From positions 2,170,001 to 2,234,000 of the forward strand of contig CBDCKA010000002.1 of the NCBI GenBank assembly GCA_965218055.1: a stretch of 64,000 nucleotides of DNA, written 5' to 3'. Below the pieces are notes generated by a model, which had not been told where the DNA came from, made no database searches, and saw only the letters and a program-made list of their open reading frames with translations. The position numbers and the translations under genes are program-made. The stretch comes from CBDBKE01 sp965218055. Its GTDB lineage: Bacteria > Acidobacteriota > Terriglobia > JAJPHL01 > JAPKYU01. Positions 18,077 through 27,301 of the stretch are shown here, in pieces. Every line of letters begins with the position of its first letter. Position 1 is the first letter of the stretch.

Positions 18077-18861
18077 GCGAAGGAAGAAACAAATCAGCGC
18101 TTGCCCGAGCCCTTGGCATATCCCGCGCGAGCCTGTATTACGTCCCAAGAATGAAGGAGAAGGACTGGCGCCTCAAGGTCCGCCTGGAAGAAGAGCTGCA
18201 GATCCATCCCTCCTACGGCTCCCGGCGAATTGCTACGGCACTGGGACTCTGCCGCCAGCGGGCGCAGAGGGTCATGCGTCTGTTTGGCATCAAGCCCTAC
18301 CGCAGGAGAGGCAGAAAATGGAGAAAATCCAAGGTTTCCCGGACCTATCCCAACCTCCTGCTCGCGCTCATGCCCGCATATGCAAACCACATCTGGGCAA
18401 CGGACTTCACCGAGTTCGTGCAGCACGGAAAGAAGGCCTATGTGGCGACCGTGATCGATCTCTACACCCGCCGGATCCTGGGAATCCAGGTTGCGGTGAG
18501 AAAGGGAGCCGCGCTCACCATTCAGGCGCTTTCCAACGCCCTGCTCCATCATCCGCGCCCGGGTCTATTCCACTCCGACAACGGGAGGGAGTATGACGCG
18601 ATGGCGTTCACTGAAATCCTTGATGGATGCGGCATCGTGATTTCACGGAGCCGCCCGGGGTGCCCTTGGGAGAACGGATACCAGGAATCGTTCTACGACA
18701 AATTCAAGGTTGACCTGGGAGATCCGAACCGCTTCAAAACACTGGGGGAGCTAGTGGCGGAGATCTACCGCACCCTGTGGGACTACAACAACACGCGGAT
18801 TCACTCCGCGCTCAACATGCCGCCTGTGGTATTCGCCAAACGGTATGCGTTAGTCGCGTAA
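18064..18861 (+). CDS. IS3-family transposase OrfB, IS copy 2
   Basis: Intact DDE transposase, expressed by -1 frameshift from orfA. It differs from copy 1 by KKAYVATV in place of KKVYVATV, next to the first catalytic Asp region. Confidence 0.9.
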   Translation, partial: KKQLSEGRNKSALARALGISRASLYYVPRMKEKDWRLKVRLEEELQIHPSYGSRRIATALGLCRQRAQRVMRLFGIKPYRRRGRKWRKSKVSRTYPNLLLALMPAYANHIWATDFTEFVQHGKKAYVATVIDLYTRRILGIQVAVRKGAALTIQALSNALLHHPRPGLFHSDNGREYDAMAFTEILDGCGIVISRSRPGCPWENGYQESFYDKFKVDLGDPNRFKTLGELVAEIYRTLWDYNNTRIHSALNMPPVVFAKRYALVA

Positions 18862-18903
18862 AAAACTCTCAGAATCAGTGTCTAAAGAAATCAGTCCTTG
18901 ACA

Positions 18904-19000
18904 CACTTCTCGTAGCACTTCTCGGATTGTCGGTGTTGGAGAAGACTGAGTATAAATGGATCAGTGAACTAAAAACTGATAGCGAACCTGCAAGCGACTG
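18904..19000 (+). pseudogene. C-terminal remnant of an unidentified membrane protein
   Basis: Immediately after IS copy 2 a frame reads LLVALLGLSVLEKTEYKWIS and runs about 11 more residues to a TGA at 18998-19000. It looks like the last membrane helix and tail of a protein whose body has been lost at the IS. Identity unknown; 51 bp before tctC. Confidence 0.3.
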
Positions 19001-19051
19001 ATGCAGTGGACAGCGACCGCTGGATTCACAGAAACTGAGGAGTAGAAAATC

Positions 19052-20083
19052 ATGATGGAACGAATAGCAGGGATCTTCCGAGCACTCCGCACCCGCCAAC
19101 TTTTGATGCCCGCGGGTCTCGGGCTCGGTCTTATTGCCACTGGATGCACAGGTTCTCCAGAGCTTCGTCGTCCACCGGATTCCGAGGGTCATGCCCAGGG
19201 TATCGAGAGCATAAGAATCCTTGTGCCGGCGGCTCCCGGTGGAGGGTGGGACCAGACCGGTCGCGCTCTACAGCAGGCAATGCAGAGCGGAAAACTGGTC
19301 GGGAGAGTTACAGTGGACAACAGGGGAGGGGCCGGCGGAACTATCGGGCTCGCTCAGTTTGTGAGTTCGCGGAAAGGCGACCCGAATGCGCTGCTGGTTG
19401 GCGGCATGGTTATGATGGGTGCAATCTATCTCAATAAGTCCCCGGTGGACCTCTCGAGAGTGACGCCAATTGCCCGGCTGACCGGCGAATACGAAGTTGT
19501 GGTGGTCCCCGCCAATTCTAAAATCCAGTCGCTAAAGGATCTTATTAGCCAGTTCAAGGCCAATCCGGGCGGCGTTTCATGGGCTGGAGGATCGGCGGGA
19601 GGAACCGAGCACATCCTTGCTGCGATGATTGCCCAGGCTGAAGGAGTGGATCCCTCGGCAGTCAACTACATCCCCTATGCCGGCGGTGGAGAAGCACAGG
19701 CGGCCATCTTGGGAGGCCATGTCACTGTGGGTGTTGGTGGCTATGCCGAGTTTGCTGGACAAATCAAGGCAAAGAAGCTCCGCGCCCTCGCCATTTCCTC
19801 GGAGAGGCGAATTCTCGGGATCGAAATTCCTACGCTAAAGGAACAGGGACTTGATGTGGAGCTTTTCAACTGGCGGTCGGTGTTTGGTGCCCCAGGGATC
19901 ACCGAAAGGCAGAAGAAAAAGCTAGTCCTCCTCTTGCAACAAACGGTGAAGACGGAGTCCTGGCAGGGAACCATGAAGCAAAACCAGTGGACCGACTTGT
20001 TCCTAGCAGGGGACGAGTTCGAGACATTTCTCGATGCGGAGCAGACTCGCATCAGCGAGATCATGGGAAACATCCAAAGATAA
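19052..20083 (+). CDS. tctC: Tripartite tricarboxylate transporter substrate-binding lipoprotein
   Basis: 343 residues; GAGGAG lies about 10 bases before the ATG. The signal peptide ends in a lipobox-like IATGC, so it is probably a lipoprotein. The mature part is a typical Bug/TctC periplasmic binding protein: IRILVPAAPGGGWDQTGRALQ (ligand loop), NRGGAGGTIGLAQFV, VSWAGGSAGGTEH, and a late WRSVFGAPG motif. It captures di- or tricarboxylates for the TctAB permease encoded next; the exact ligand cannot be read. It starts a three-gene plus-strand operon lying between two IS copies inside the tRNA-bounded region. Confidence 0.9.
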   Translation: MMERIAGIFRALRTRQLLMPAGLGLGLIATGCTGSPELRRPPDSEGHAQGIESIRILVPAAPGGGWDQTGRALQQAMQSGKLVGRVTVDNRGGAGGTIGLAQFVSSRKGDPNALLVGGMVMMGAIYLNKSPVDLSRVTPIARLTGEYEVVVVPANSKIQSLKDLISQFKANPGGVSWAGGSAGGTEHILAAMIAQAEGVDPSAVNYIPYAGGGEAQAAILGGHVTVGVGGYAEFAGQIKAKKLRALAISSERRILGIEIPTLKEQGLDVELFNWRSVFGAPGITERQKKKLVLLLQQTVKTESWQGTMKQNQWTDLFLAGDEFETFLDAEQTRISEIMGNIQR

Positions 20084-20125
20084 GCAGACTCACAATCGTA
20101 TGGTCACGCTAAGGTTGATTCTCGG

Positions 20126-20611
20126 ATGAAGCCACATGTTTCAGTACGTATTGGTGAACTTTCCGTGTCCTCGGGGTTGTTCGTTCTCGGACTGTACGTC
20201 TTAGTCCAGACCAGGAGCGTCGAGGAAATGCGCAGATACGAACAGGTCGGACCGCGATTCTTTCCGTATATGGTCGGGGCGGGCTTGATCATCTTGGGGG
20301 CCGTTCTAGCCTGGCAGGCCGCGTCGGGCGGTTGGCGCAACTTGCCGCTTGACCAAGAAGGTCATGACTCGCCGAATTGGGTGGCAGCACTAGTCATCAG
20401 CATCGGTGGGCTATTGCACATGGCACTGATCGGGTGGGCTGGGTTCATCCTCGCCGGTATCGTCCTTTTTACCCTTGTTGCTCGAGCGTTCGGAAGCTCC
20501 CGCCCGCTACTCGATGCGGGAATCGCGGCAGCCCTGTCATCAGGCGTGTTTTACTTGTTCACCGAATTCCTGGGGCTATCCCTCCCAGTAGGTCTATTGG
20601 GAGGCTTTTGA
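20126..20611 (+). CDS. tctB: Tripartite tricarboxylate transporter small membrane subunit
   Basis: 161 residues with four predicted membrane helices: near the N-terminus (LFVLGLYVLVQTRS), about 48-63, about 90-115 (GGLLHMALIGWAGFILAGIV) and the C-terminus. The length and the VGPRFFPYMVGAGLIILG motif match the TctB family (small subunit, DUF1468). It lies 42 bp after tctC and ends one base before the tctA ATG, so the three genes form one unit. Confidence 0.88.
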   Translation: MKPHVSVRIGELSVSSGLFVLGLYVLVQTRSVEEMRRYEQVGPRFFPYMVGAGLIILGAVLAWQAASGGWRNLPLDQEGHDSPNWVAALVISIGGLLHMALIGWAGFILAGIVLFTLVARAFGSSRPLLDAGIAAALSSGVFYLFTEFLGLSLPVGLLGGF

Positions 20612-20612
20612 G

Positions 20613-22112
20613 ATGGAGACTCTCGAGGCACTGCTCGCGGGCTTCAGCGTCGCTCTCACGTTGAAGAACCTGATGTGGGGATTCATTGGCGTGACACTCG
20701 GCACGGCGGTGGGTGTCCTGCCCGGTGTCGGCCCGGCACTGACGATCGCGCTACTGCTCCCTACCACCGCCAGTCTCGACCCCATAGCCGCTCTAATCAT
20801 GTTCGCCGGGATCTATTACGGTGCCATGTTTGGTGGCTCCACTACATCCATTCTGCTGAATACGCCGGGTGAATCCTCGACCATCATCACCGCGATGGAA
20901 GGCAACAAGATGGCCATACGAGGCCGTGCCGGCCCTGCGTTGGTGACCTCGGCGATCGGCTCGTTCGTCGCAGGAACTCTGGCCGTTGTGCTGCTCACGT
21001 TTGTCGGGCCATTCATGGTTGAGGTCGCATTGAAATTCGGCCCTGCCGAATACTTCGCCATCATAGTTCTGGCATTTACCACCGTTTCCGTAATACTCGG
21101 GGCGTCGCTTGCTCGAGGGCTCGCGAGTCTCTTCCTGGGCCTGTTTCTGGGACTCGTCGGCATTGATACCCAAACGGGACAAGCACGGTTCACGTTGGGG
21201 ATCGACGAGTTGTTAGACGGCATTGATATCGTTGTCGTCGCAGCCGGACTGTTCGCAGTCGGTGAGACCCTCTATCTCGCGACCTATCCCAACCGACTCC
21301 CCAGTAAGATTGAGCAGGTCAAACGGTCCCTCTGGATGACGGCGTCGGACTGGGCGCGCTCTTGGAAGGCCTGGTTGCGCGGGACCGCACTGGGTTTTCC
21401 GTTTGGTGCCATACCTGCGGGTGGAGCGGAGATCCCGACATTTCTTTCCTATGCGATCGAGAAGAAGCTAACGAAACACCCCGAGGAATTCGGCCACGGG
21501 GCTATCGAGGGTGTCGCCGGGCCCGAAGCGGCCAACAACGCTTCGAGCATAGGAACGTTGGTGACCCTGCTCACGCTCGGATTGCCGACCACCGCCACGG
21601 CCGCCATCATTCTCGTCGCATTCCAGCAATACGGCCTTCAGCCTGGTCCGCTCCTGTTCGAGAACGAGCCGAAGCTAGTTTGGGGGCTCATTGCCAGCAT
21701 GTACATCGGAAACATTATCCTGCTGATCCTCAACTTACCGCTTGTCGGGATCTGGGTAAGGTTGCTTTCGATCCCTCGCCCGCACCTGTACGCTGGCATC
21801 CTTCTTTTTGCCACTCTCGGAGCCTACAGCCTGCGCAACTCGTGGTTCGACCTCGCGCTGCTCTACGCAATTGGGCTGCTCGGGTTCATGATGCGCCGGT
21901 ATGACATTCCCGTGGCGCCAACCATTGTGGGAATGATCCTCGGGCCGCTCGCGGAGAGCCAATTTCGCCGAGCACTGGCCATCAGCCAGGGTGACATTTC
22001 CGTATTCATCACCCGGCCCATTCCCGCCACCCTGCTTGCCGTTACCACACTTGTGATAGTCGTGCCGCCGCTATGGCGCCGCTTTGCTAGCAAGAGGCGT
22101 CCTCGAGCTTAG
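20613..22112 (+). CDS. tctA: Tripartite tricarboxylate transporter large permease subunit
   Basis: 499 residues, about 11-12 membrane helices. It carries TctA hallmarks: GTAVGVLPGVGPALTIALLLP near the N-terminus, YYGAMFGGSTTSILLNTPGE, and GVAGPEAANNASSIGTLVTLL in the second half. GGGAGG lies shortly upstream of the ATG. It forms the channel of the secondary, cation-driven transporter with TctB and TctC. No two-component tctDE pair is present. The 268 bp after it hold only a truncated family A repeat before IS copy 3. Confidence 0.92.
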   Translation: METLEALLAGFSVALTLKNLMWGFIGVTLGTAVGVLPGVGPALTIALLLPTTASLDPIAALIMFAGIYYGAMFGGSTTSILLNTPGESSTIITAMEGNKMAIRGRAGPALVTSAIGSFVAGTLAVVLLTFVGPFMVEVALKFGPAEYFAIIVLAFTTVSVILGASLARGLASLFLGLFLGLVGIDTQTGQARFTLGIDELLDGIDIVVVAAGLFAVGETLYLATYPNRLPSKIEQVKRSLWMTASDWARSWKAWLRGTALGFPFGAIPAGGAEIPTFLSYAIEKKLTKHPEEFGHGAIEGVAGPEAANNASSIGTLVTLLTLGLPTTATAAIILVAFQQYGLQPGPLLFENEPKLVWGLIASMYIGNIILLILNLPLVGIWVRLLSIPRPHLYAGILLFATLGAYSLRNSWFDLALLYAIGLLGFMMRRYDIPVAPTIVGMILGPLAESQFRRALAISQGDISVFITRPIPATLLAVTTLVIVVPPLWRRFASKRRPRA

Positions 22113-22323
22113 ATTGGCACGACGGCTTGGAGTACGCTTACAAAGAATAAGAAAACTCAGCGACTCGGGACCCTTCTTAGGGAAAAGTTACGCCGCATCA
22201 TATGGCAAGCGCAGCCTCGATAATGGCTAGGCCAGCCTGGTCCCACAAGCCTCCGAATGGCAGACACCACCAGAAGGAACGGGGTTAGTTCCTCGGGAGT
22301 GGGCTAGTCTTTACCGAATGCTG

Positions 22324-22380
22324 CCGACTACCCTGGCAGCCCCTACTCTCAGCTATTAAAGTGACTCTGCCTCCAGGTAG
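22324..22380 (+). repeat. Dispersed repeat family A, copy 2, cut by IS copy 3
   Basis: Shares CCTACTCTCAGCTATTAAAGTGACTCTGCCTCC-type sequence with copies 1 and 3, ending at GGTAG, where IS copy 3 begins. In the intact copies the next bases are GCACTTGTCC; these are not found after the right end of this IS, so the 3' half was lost or moved. Confidence 0.6.
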
Positions 22381-22437
22381 TGCCCTGGACTGGGTAATTT
22401 AGACACTGAGGTTGGGAATTAACTACCCTGGTGTCAT

Positions 22438-22698
22438 ATGAACAAAAAACATCATCGTATTGCAGCTGACGTAAAAGCCGATATCCTACGCCGCGTCAAG
22501 GAAGAAGGCATCTCGGTGGCCCAGGCCGCCAAGGATCACGGTATTTCTGAAGGGAGCATCTATGGTTGGATGGTAAAAGGAGCAACCGGTGCCCCGTCCT
22601 GGGCGGAGTTCTCCCGACTTCAGAAGCAGAACAGAGAACTCCTGGAACTCGTGGGCGAGATCACGCTCAAGCTCTCCATGACTCAAAAAAACAATTGA
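22438..22698 (+). CDS. IS3-family OrfA, IS copy 3
   Basis: 86 residues, identical to copies 2, 4 and 5. HTH and slippery heptamer intact. Confidence 0.9.
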   Translation: MNKKHHRIAADVKADILRRVKEEGISVAQAAKDHGISEGSIYGWMVKGATGAPSWAEFSRLQKQNRELLELVGEITLKLSMTQKNN

Positions 22699-23483
22699 GC
22701 GAAGGAAGAAACAAATCAGCGCTTGCCCGAGCCCTTGGCATATCCCGCGCGAGCCTGTATTACGTCCCAAGAATGAAGGAGAAGGACTGGCGCCTCAAGG
22801 TCCGCCTGGAAGAAGAGCTGCAGATCCATCCCTCCTACGGCTCCCGGCGAATTGCTACGGCACTGGGACTCTGCCGCCAGCGGGCGCAGAGGGTCATGCG
22901 TCTGTTTGGCATCAAGCCCTACCGCAGGAGAGGCAAAAAATGGAGAAAATCCAAGGTTTCCCGGACCTATCCCAACCTCCTGCTCGCGGTCATGCCCGCA
23001 TATGCAAACCACATCTGGGCAGCGGACTTCACCGAGTTCGTGCAGCACGGAAAGAAGGTCTATGTGGCGACCGTGATCGATCTCTACACCCGCCGGATCC
23101 TGGGAATCCAGGTTGCGGTGAGAAAGGGAGCCGCGCTCACCATTCAGGCGCTTTCCAACGCCCTGCTCCATCATCCGCGCCCGGATCTATTCCACTCCGA
23201 CAACGGGAGGGAGTATGACGCGATGGCGTTCACTGAAATCCTTGATGGATGCGGCATCGTGATTTCACGGAGCCGCCCGGGGTGCCCTTGGGAGAACGGA
23301 TACCAGGAATCGTTCTACGACAAATTCAAGGTTGACCTGGGAGATCCGAACCGCTTCAAAACACTGGGGGAGCTAGTGGCGGAGATCTACCGCACCCTGT
23401 GGGACTACAACAACACGCGGATTCACTCCGCGCTCAACATGCCGCCTGTGGTATTCGCCAAACGGTATGCGTTAGTCGCGTAA
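22686..23483 (+). CDS. IS3-family transposase OrfB, IS copy 3
   Basis: Intact DDE core, frameshift product. Lineage markers: RGKKWRK and IWAADF shared with copies 4 and 5, HHPRPDLF shared with copy 4, and LLLAVMPAY unique to this copy. Confidence 0.9.
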   Translation, partial: KKQLSEGRNKSALARALGISRASLYYVPRMKEKDWRLKVRLEEELQIHPSYGSRRIATALGLCRQRAQRVMRLFGIKPYRRRGKKWRKSKVSRTYPNLLLAVMPAYANHIWAADFTEFVQHGKKVYVATVIDLYTRRILGIQVAVRKGAALTIQALSNALLHHPRPDLFHSDNGREYDAMAFTEILDGCGIVISRSRPGCPWENGYQESFYDKFKVDLGDPNRFKTLGELVAEIYRTLWDYNNTRIHSALNMPPVVFAKRYALVA

Positions 23484-23584
23484 AAAACTCTCAGAATCAG
23501 TGTCTAAAGAAATCAGTCCTTGACAAAATGTCGATACCGACCACTCTTTGGACTCTGTTTCCAGGCTGTCCTCAGCGGAAAACT

Positions 23585-24418
23585 TCAAGGGCTATCTGAC
23601 AAATATTGCAGCATGCGGGATTTGCACTCCAAAGTCAGCTCCTCTAGATCCCATTCCCAGTGCCGAGGGCTGAACAGCTCAGGGCTCCACGAGCCATCGT
23701 AGCCTGTCGCTTTCACAGCGGTTGTCCAGTCTTTGATTGGAACGTCCCCATCCCCAGTGAGATAACCGCGTACTTCCCCCTCAGTCCACGGCCGGTCTTT
23801 AGGAATACGCTTGCCGTCGCAGAAATGGACCCCATAGATAATTGAAGGATTCAACTTTACTACTTCGTCAGGGGATGTCTCCTCGCCTGCCCATAAATGC
23901 CAAAAGTCGATTAAAATCCCAACATTGTCACGGCCGCTTTTCTGGATAAGCTCAAGAGTCTGCGAAAGAGAATGGATGGGTGCCCAGGCGACCGGCTCAA
24001 TCTGAAAGCGAATTCCGTACTGTCTCCCGATATCAGCGATCTCTGCCACGTTGCGAGCGGTAAGCGCCAGCACGTCTTTCCAAGGTCTCCCTTCAAGAGC
24101 ACACGATGGCAGGAGCTGAATTGTTGGACACTTGATCGCCTGCGCCGCCGTGCTTAATCGCTCGGCCTCGGTCATGAGCTGTTTCCGCGCACTTTCCTCG
24201 TTTCGCTCAATATGCGACAGGGGATTGATACAAATTGGCCGGACTCCGTGTTTTGTAAAAATGGGTGTAAGGTCTTCAGCCTGTAGTCCTTGGTCAAGAT
24301 AACGCACGAGTTTCGCCGCTATGATTTCCAGACCATCGTGGCCTGTCTCGCTGGCAAGTCTGATTTCAGTGAGAACGTTACAGTGCATCGTATTCAAAGT
24401 GTGCATTGTGAGAATCAT
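23585..24418 (-). CDS. Sugar phosphate isomerase/epimerase family (xylose isomerase-like TIM barrel)
   Basis: 277 residues, with a strong ribosome site (AAGGAGG) before ATG 24418. The fold is that of the AP endonuclease 2/xylose isomerase-like TIM-barrel family: GHDGLEIIAAKL, the metal-ligand-type segments FQIEPVAWAP, VGILIDFWHLW, YGVHFCDGKR and WSPELFSP (Glu, Asp, His and Glu at the expected barrel ends). Members isomerise or epimerise sugars, keto-sugars or inositol derivatives; the substrate cannot be told. It stands alone between IS copy 3 and repeat B, so it gives no pathway context. Confidence 0.8.
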   Translation of the reverse strand: MILTMHTLNTMHCNVLTEIRLASETGHDGLEIIAAKLVRYLDQGLQAEDLTPIFTKHGVRPICINPLSHIERNEESARKQLMTEAERLSTAAQAIKCPTIQLLPSCALEGRPWKDVLALTARNVAEIADIGRQYGIRFQIEPVAWAPIHSLSQTLELIQKSGRDNVGILIDFWHLWAGEETSPDEVVKLNPSIIYGVHFCDGKRIPKDRPWTEGEVRGYLTGDGDVPIKDWTTAVKATGYDGSWSPELFSPRHWEWDLEELTLECKSRMLQYLSDSP

Positions 24419-24439
24419 TGCTTGGTTCCTCCTTGGCCG

Positions 24440-24462
24440 AATGGACTATAATATATATACTA
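24440..24462 (-). promoter_or_regulatory. AT-rich promoter candidate for the TIM-barrel isomerase
   Basis: An alternating TATAATATATATA tract lies 22-44 bp upstream of the isomerase ATG. On the minus strand it offers TATTAT/TATATT as a -10 element; a matching -35 is not evident in the adjoining repeat. The base composition contrasts strongly with the surroundings. Confidence 0.3.
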
Positions 24463-24600
24463 GCCGGAATTTCCGATTTGAGCTTCCCCTTCGCCCGAAG
24501 GCATACGCCAGCCGCTCTGGCCACTCAAGCTCAGAACGCCAGGGGCCCTCGTGGGTAGCATCGCGGACTGACAGTCGGGCTTGTAGGCGAGAAAGCGGGA
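24463..24600 (+). repeat. Dispersed repeat family B, copy 1
   Basis: About 140 bp similar to 30012-30157. Shared blocks: CCGGAATTTCCG/CCGGAATGTCCG, TTTGAGCTTCCCC, TCAAGCTCAG, CCCTCGTGGG and AGCATCGCGG, then TAGGC and AAGCGGGA. No convincing gene is carried. From here to the DUF485 gene at 25051 I see no gene that I can support. Confidence 0.55.
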
Positions 24601-25050
24601 GCCCCAAAGTGACGCCTGTAGGATCACCTCCTTATCTTGCCTACCTAATTAACATCCGACAGTCGGTCTACATGCCCAACTCCCTCCTACGAGGCGCTTG
24701 CAGCAGACCTTTGCACCGAAGGACGACCCGCCGTCGAGCCGGATCACTGCCCACGGATCGCCCTGCGCCAAGTGCTCGATGGTGTTGACGGATTATAATC
24801 ACCATAGGCACGGTCGGGCGGGAGGGCATGTTCGCAATCACCGGCGTGTCGCACAACACAGGAGTGCTGGTCCCTGCTGCCGGATTCAGGCGTTAGATAG
24901 TGTGTGTGCCGCACCGTCCCTTGCGATGGTACCCGCCGTGTACCCCCCAGTGTACCCCCTGCATCGCTGAGGCGCGCACAACACAGCGCCCCGATAGCGT
25001 TGGCGCCCGCGCAGCGAGTTCGCGGAACCGTGTATCCTTAGCGCTTCGCC

Positions 25051-25380
25051 ATGAACCAATGGGACCGTATCCACAACTCGCCTGACTATAGGCGGATGAT
25101 CGCCCAGAAAACGCGTTTCATCGTATCCGCGACGGCGTTCTTCGTCATTTTTTACTTCGCGCTGCCGGTGCTGGTCGGCTACTGGCCGGAGCTGATGGAG
25201 CGCCAGGTGTGGAGCGTCGTCAACTGGGCTTACCTGTTTGCGTTTTCGCAGTTCTTGATGGCCTGGGCGCTGGCGTATCTCTACATGCGCATCGCCAGGC
25301 GGTTTGACCGAATGTCCGAGAAGATCCTGGCTGACAAGGCCATCGCCACCGAGGCCGCCGACGGCGAAGGGGATGAATGA
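25051..25380 (+). CDS. DUF485 small membrane protein (YjcH-like)
   Basis: 109 residues with two membrane helices (SATAFFVIFYFALPVLVGY and FAFSQFLMAWALAYLYM) separated by a short acidic turn, as in the DUF485/YjcH family. The gene directly precedes and overlaps a solute:sodium symporter, the standard yjcH-actP arrangement; the small protein is thought to assist the symporter. No clear ribosome site is visible. The start is the ATG that gives the usual family length. Confidence 0.88.
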   Translation: MNQWDRIHNSPDYRRMIAQKTRFIVSATAFFVIFYFALPVLVGYWPELMERQVWSVVNWAYLFAFSQFLMAWALAYLYMRIARRFDRMSEKILADKAIATEAADGEGDE

Positions 25381-26986
25381 AATGTCACTATCGCTGCTGA
25401 TGTTTCTGACGTTCATCGCCGCCACCCTCGGAATCACCTATTGGGCCGCGGGCAGATCCTCGGGCGAGAGCGCCTACTTCGCCGCCGGCAGGCGCATCAC
25501 AGGCTGGCAGAACGGGCTCGCCATCTCGGGCGACTACATGAGCGCGGCATCGTTTTTGGGGATTGCCGGGCTGATCGCCTTCTACGGCTACGACGGCTTC
25601 ATGTATTCGGTCGGCTTTTTGGTCGCCTACCTGACCGTGCTGTTCGTCGTCGCCGAGCCGCTACGGAACGCCGGGAAATACACCATGGCCGACGTACTTG
25701 CCTACCGGCTCCGAGCGCGTCCGGTAAGGGCCTGGGCATCGCTGAGCACGCTGACCGTTTCCACGTTCTACATGATCGCCCAGATGGTGGGCGCGGGTGC
25801 GCTGGTGAGCCTTCTGCTAGCCGATTCCGGGATCAGCTTTACGGGCGCTGTGACCGGCGTCGGCATCCTCATGATCGTCTACGTCGTCTTCGGCGGGATG
25901 CTGGCGACGACCTGGGTGCAAATTGTCAAAGCTGTCCTGCTGATGAGCGGTACTTTCCTGCTGAGTGTTCTCGTGCTCGGCCACTTCGGCTTCGACCTCG
26001 GCGCGTTCTTCGAGGCCACCAGCCGCGTCACCTACCAGGCCGGCGGACAAACCGTCACAGAAAACTTCCTGACACCTGGGCTCTACTACAAGCCGCCCTA
26101 CGGTGCGCTCGATCTGATTTCGCTGGGAATGGCGCTGATCTTCGGCACTGCCGGGCTGCCTCATATCCTCATTCGCTTTTACACCGTACCGGACGCCAAG
26201 ACCGCCCGAGTGAGCGTTTTCTGGGCGATGCTGCTGATTGGCGCCTTCTACATCATGACGACGTTCCTGGGCTTCGGCGCGGCGACGATCGTCGGACGCA
26301 ATGCGATCTCGGAAAACGGCGGCATCAACATGAGTGCCCCGTTGCTGGCGCAGGCGCTGGCCGGCGACGTCTTCTTCGCTTTCATCTCGGCCGTGGCGTT
26401 CGCGACGATTCTGGCCGTAGTGGCCGGGTTGACCATCAGCGCCTCGACTTCGTTCGCCCACGACTTCTACACGAACGTGATCCATCGCGGCAAAGAGCGC
26501 TCGCCGGGCGAAGAGGTGCGTGTGGCGCGCTGGACGGCGCTCGTCGTCGGCGCGGTGTCCATCGCAATTGCCATCGGGTTGGGCCCGGGGGCGAACGTGG
26601 CGTTTCTGGTGGGACTGGCGTTCGCGGTGGCGGCGTCGGCGAACTTGCCGGTCATCCTGTTCTCGGTTTATTGGAGCAAGTTCACAACCCGCGGGGCGGT
26701 ATGGGGTTTGGCGGCCGGGTTGTTCTCCTCGATCGGGCTGATCCTGGTGAGCCCGAGCTTCATGGGGGTCGACGGGCCGGAGGTCGCCGAAGCCGCGCGC
26801 CGGATGATTCAGGCGCCGACGTTGTACCCGCTGAAGAATCCCGGCATCGTGAGCATTCCGCTGGGCTTCTTGGCGGCGTATATGGGATCGGTTCTCTCGA
26901 AAGAGCCGTCGGCTGAGGAGAAATACATCGAGCTCAGCGTCCGCGCGAACACGGGCCTCGGTGCCGAGAAAGCAATCGAGCACTAG
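25373..26986 (+). CDS. actP: Solute:sodium symporter, ActP-like (acetate permease family)
   Basis: 537 residues from ATG 25373, inside the last codons of the DUF485 gene; ATG 25382 is an alternative. About 13 membrane helices. The SSS-family features are clear: YFAAGRRITGWQNGLAISGDYMSAASFLG near the N-terminus, GKYTMADVLAYR, FGTAGLPHILIRFYTV, and ISASTSFAHDFYTNV. These match the ActP cation/acetate branch, which takes up acetate, propionate or similar monocarboxylates with Na+ or H+. The usual N-terminal signal-like helix is short here. No acs gene is nearby, so the substrate is inferred from family likeness. Confidence 0.85.
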   Translation: MNEMSLSLLMFLTFIAATLGITYWAAGRSSGESAYFAAGRRITGWQNGLAISGDYMSAASFLGIAGLIAFYGYDGFMYSVGFLVAYLTVLFVVAEPLRNAGKYTMADVLAYRLRARPVRAWASLSTLTVSTFYMIAQMVGAGALVSLLLADSGISFTGAVTGVGILMIVYVVFGGMLATTWVQIVKAVLLMSGTFLLSVLVLGHFGFDLGAFFEATSRVTYQAGGQTVTENFLTPGLYYKPPYGALDLISLGMALIFGTAGLPHILIRFYTVPDAKTARVSVFWAMLLIGAFYIMTTFLGFGAATIVGRNAISENGGINMSAPLLAQALAGDVFFAFISAVAFATILAVVAGLTISASTSFAHDFYTNVIHRGKERSPGEEVRVARWTALVVGAVSIAIAIGLGPGANVAFLVGLAFAVAASANLPVILFSVYWSKFTTRGAVWGLAAGLFSSIGLILVSPSFMGVDGPEVAEAARRMIQAPTLYPLKNPGIVSIPLGFLAAYMGSVLSKEPSAEEKYIELSVRANTGLGAEKAIEH

Positions 26987-27091
26987 CCTCGCACCGGCCT
27001 GCATATCCGAGTGGGCACGAACCAGGAATTCTCGCAACCGTGGATCTGGCGGACGAGGATCCAATATTCTGCTGGAAAAATCAGTGTCCGC

Positions 27092-27301
27092 CTAGATCGG
27101 CCCTACAAGCCGTGAAACTGAGGCTGTCCCGATGCTATTTACGGAGTTGGCGGCGAGAGCTCCGCCTAGGCCCCCAAATGTGCCCAATCCGGCTATAAAA
27201 TCGCTTGGCGCCTTGGTGTTCCGGTCGACTCCCGCCGTATAGAACACGAGCACATCATTCTTGAGCTCGGCGATTTCGAACTCGCGGTGTCCCTTCCTGA
27301 A
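27092..27301 (-). pseudogene. C-terminal fragment of an unidentified protein, cut at repeat A copy 3
   Basis: The minus strand reads YPFRKGHREFEIAELKNDV and continues through FYTAGVDRNTKAPSDFIAGL to a Gly/Ala-rich end (VSRLVGPI) and stop. It has no start codon; upstream coding sequence is replaced by repeat A. It reads like a real protein end, but I cannot name the family. The rest of the 26987-27567 gap is the repeat and non-coding sequence. Confidence 0.35.

Larger units (their letters stand above)
17759..18903 (+). mobile_element. IS3-family insertion sequence, copy 2 of 5
   Basis: Same 1145-bp element and ends as copy 1. Flanks are ACT (left) and CAC (right), with no target duplication. 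It truncates the TIGR04222-like gene on the left. On the right it abuts the C-terminal remnant of another membrane protein, upstream of tctC. Copies 1 and 2 share OrfB residues (RGRKWRK, IWATDF) that differ in copies 3-5. Confidence 0.95.
22381..23525 (+). mobile_element. IS3-family insertion sequence, copy 3 of 5
   Basis: Same 1145-bp element. Left flank TAG lies inside a family A repeat; right flank AAA leads to the 3' end of the sugar isomerase gene. No target duplication. Confidence 0.95.

Noticed and set aside
24621..24633. 13-base exact match to the 16S rRNA 3' end (GGATCACCTCCTT)
   Set aside because: The upstream sequence does not resemble 16S rRNA helix 45, so this is not an rRNA fragment. 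On the minus strand it would be a perfect ribosome site, but no start codon lies at a suitable distance.
25441..27064. Long ORFs overlapping the acetate-type symporter in other frames and on the opposite strand
   Set aside because: They are Arg/Pro/His-rich shadows of a GC-rich gene and show no domain or ribosome site.
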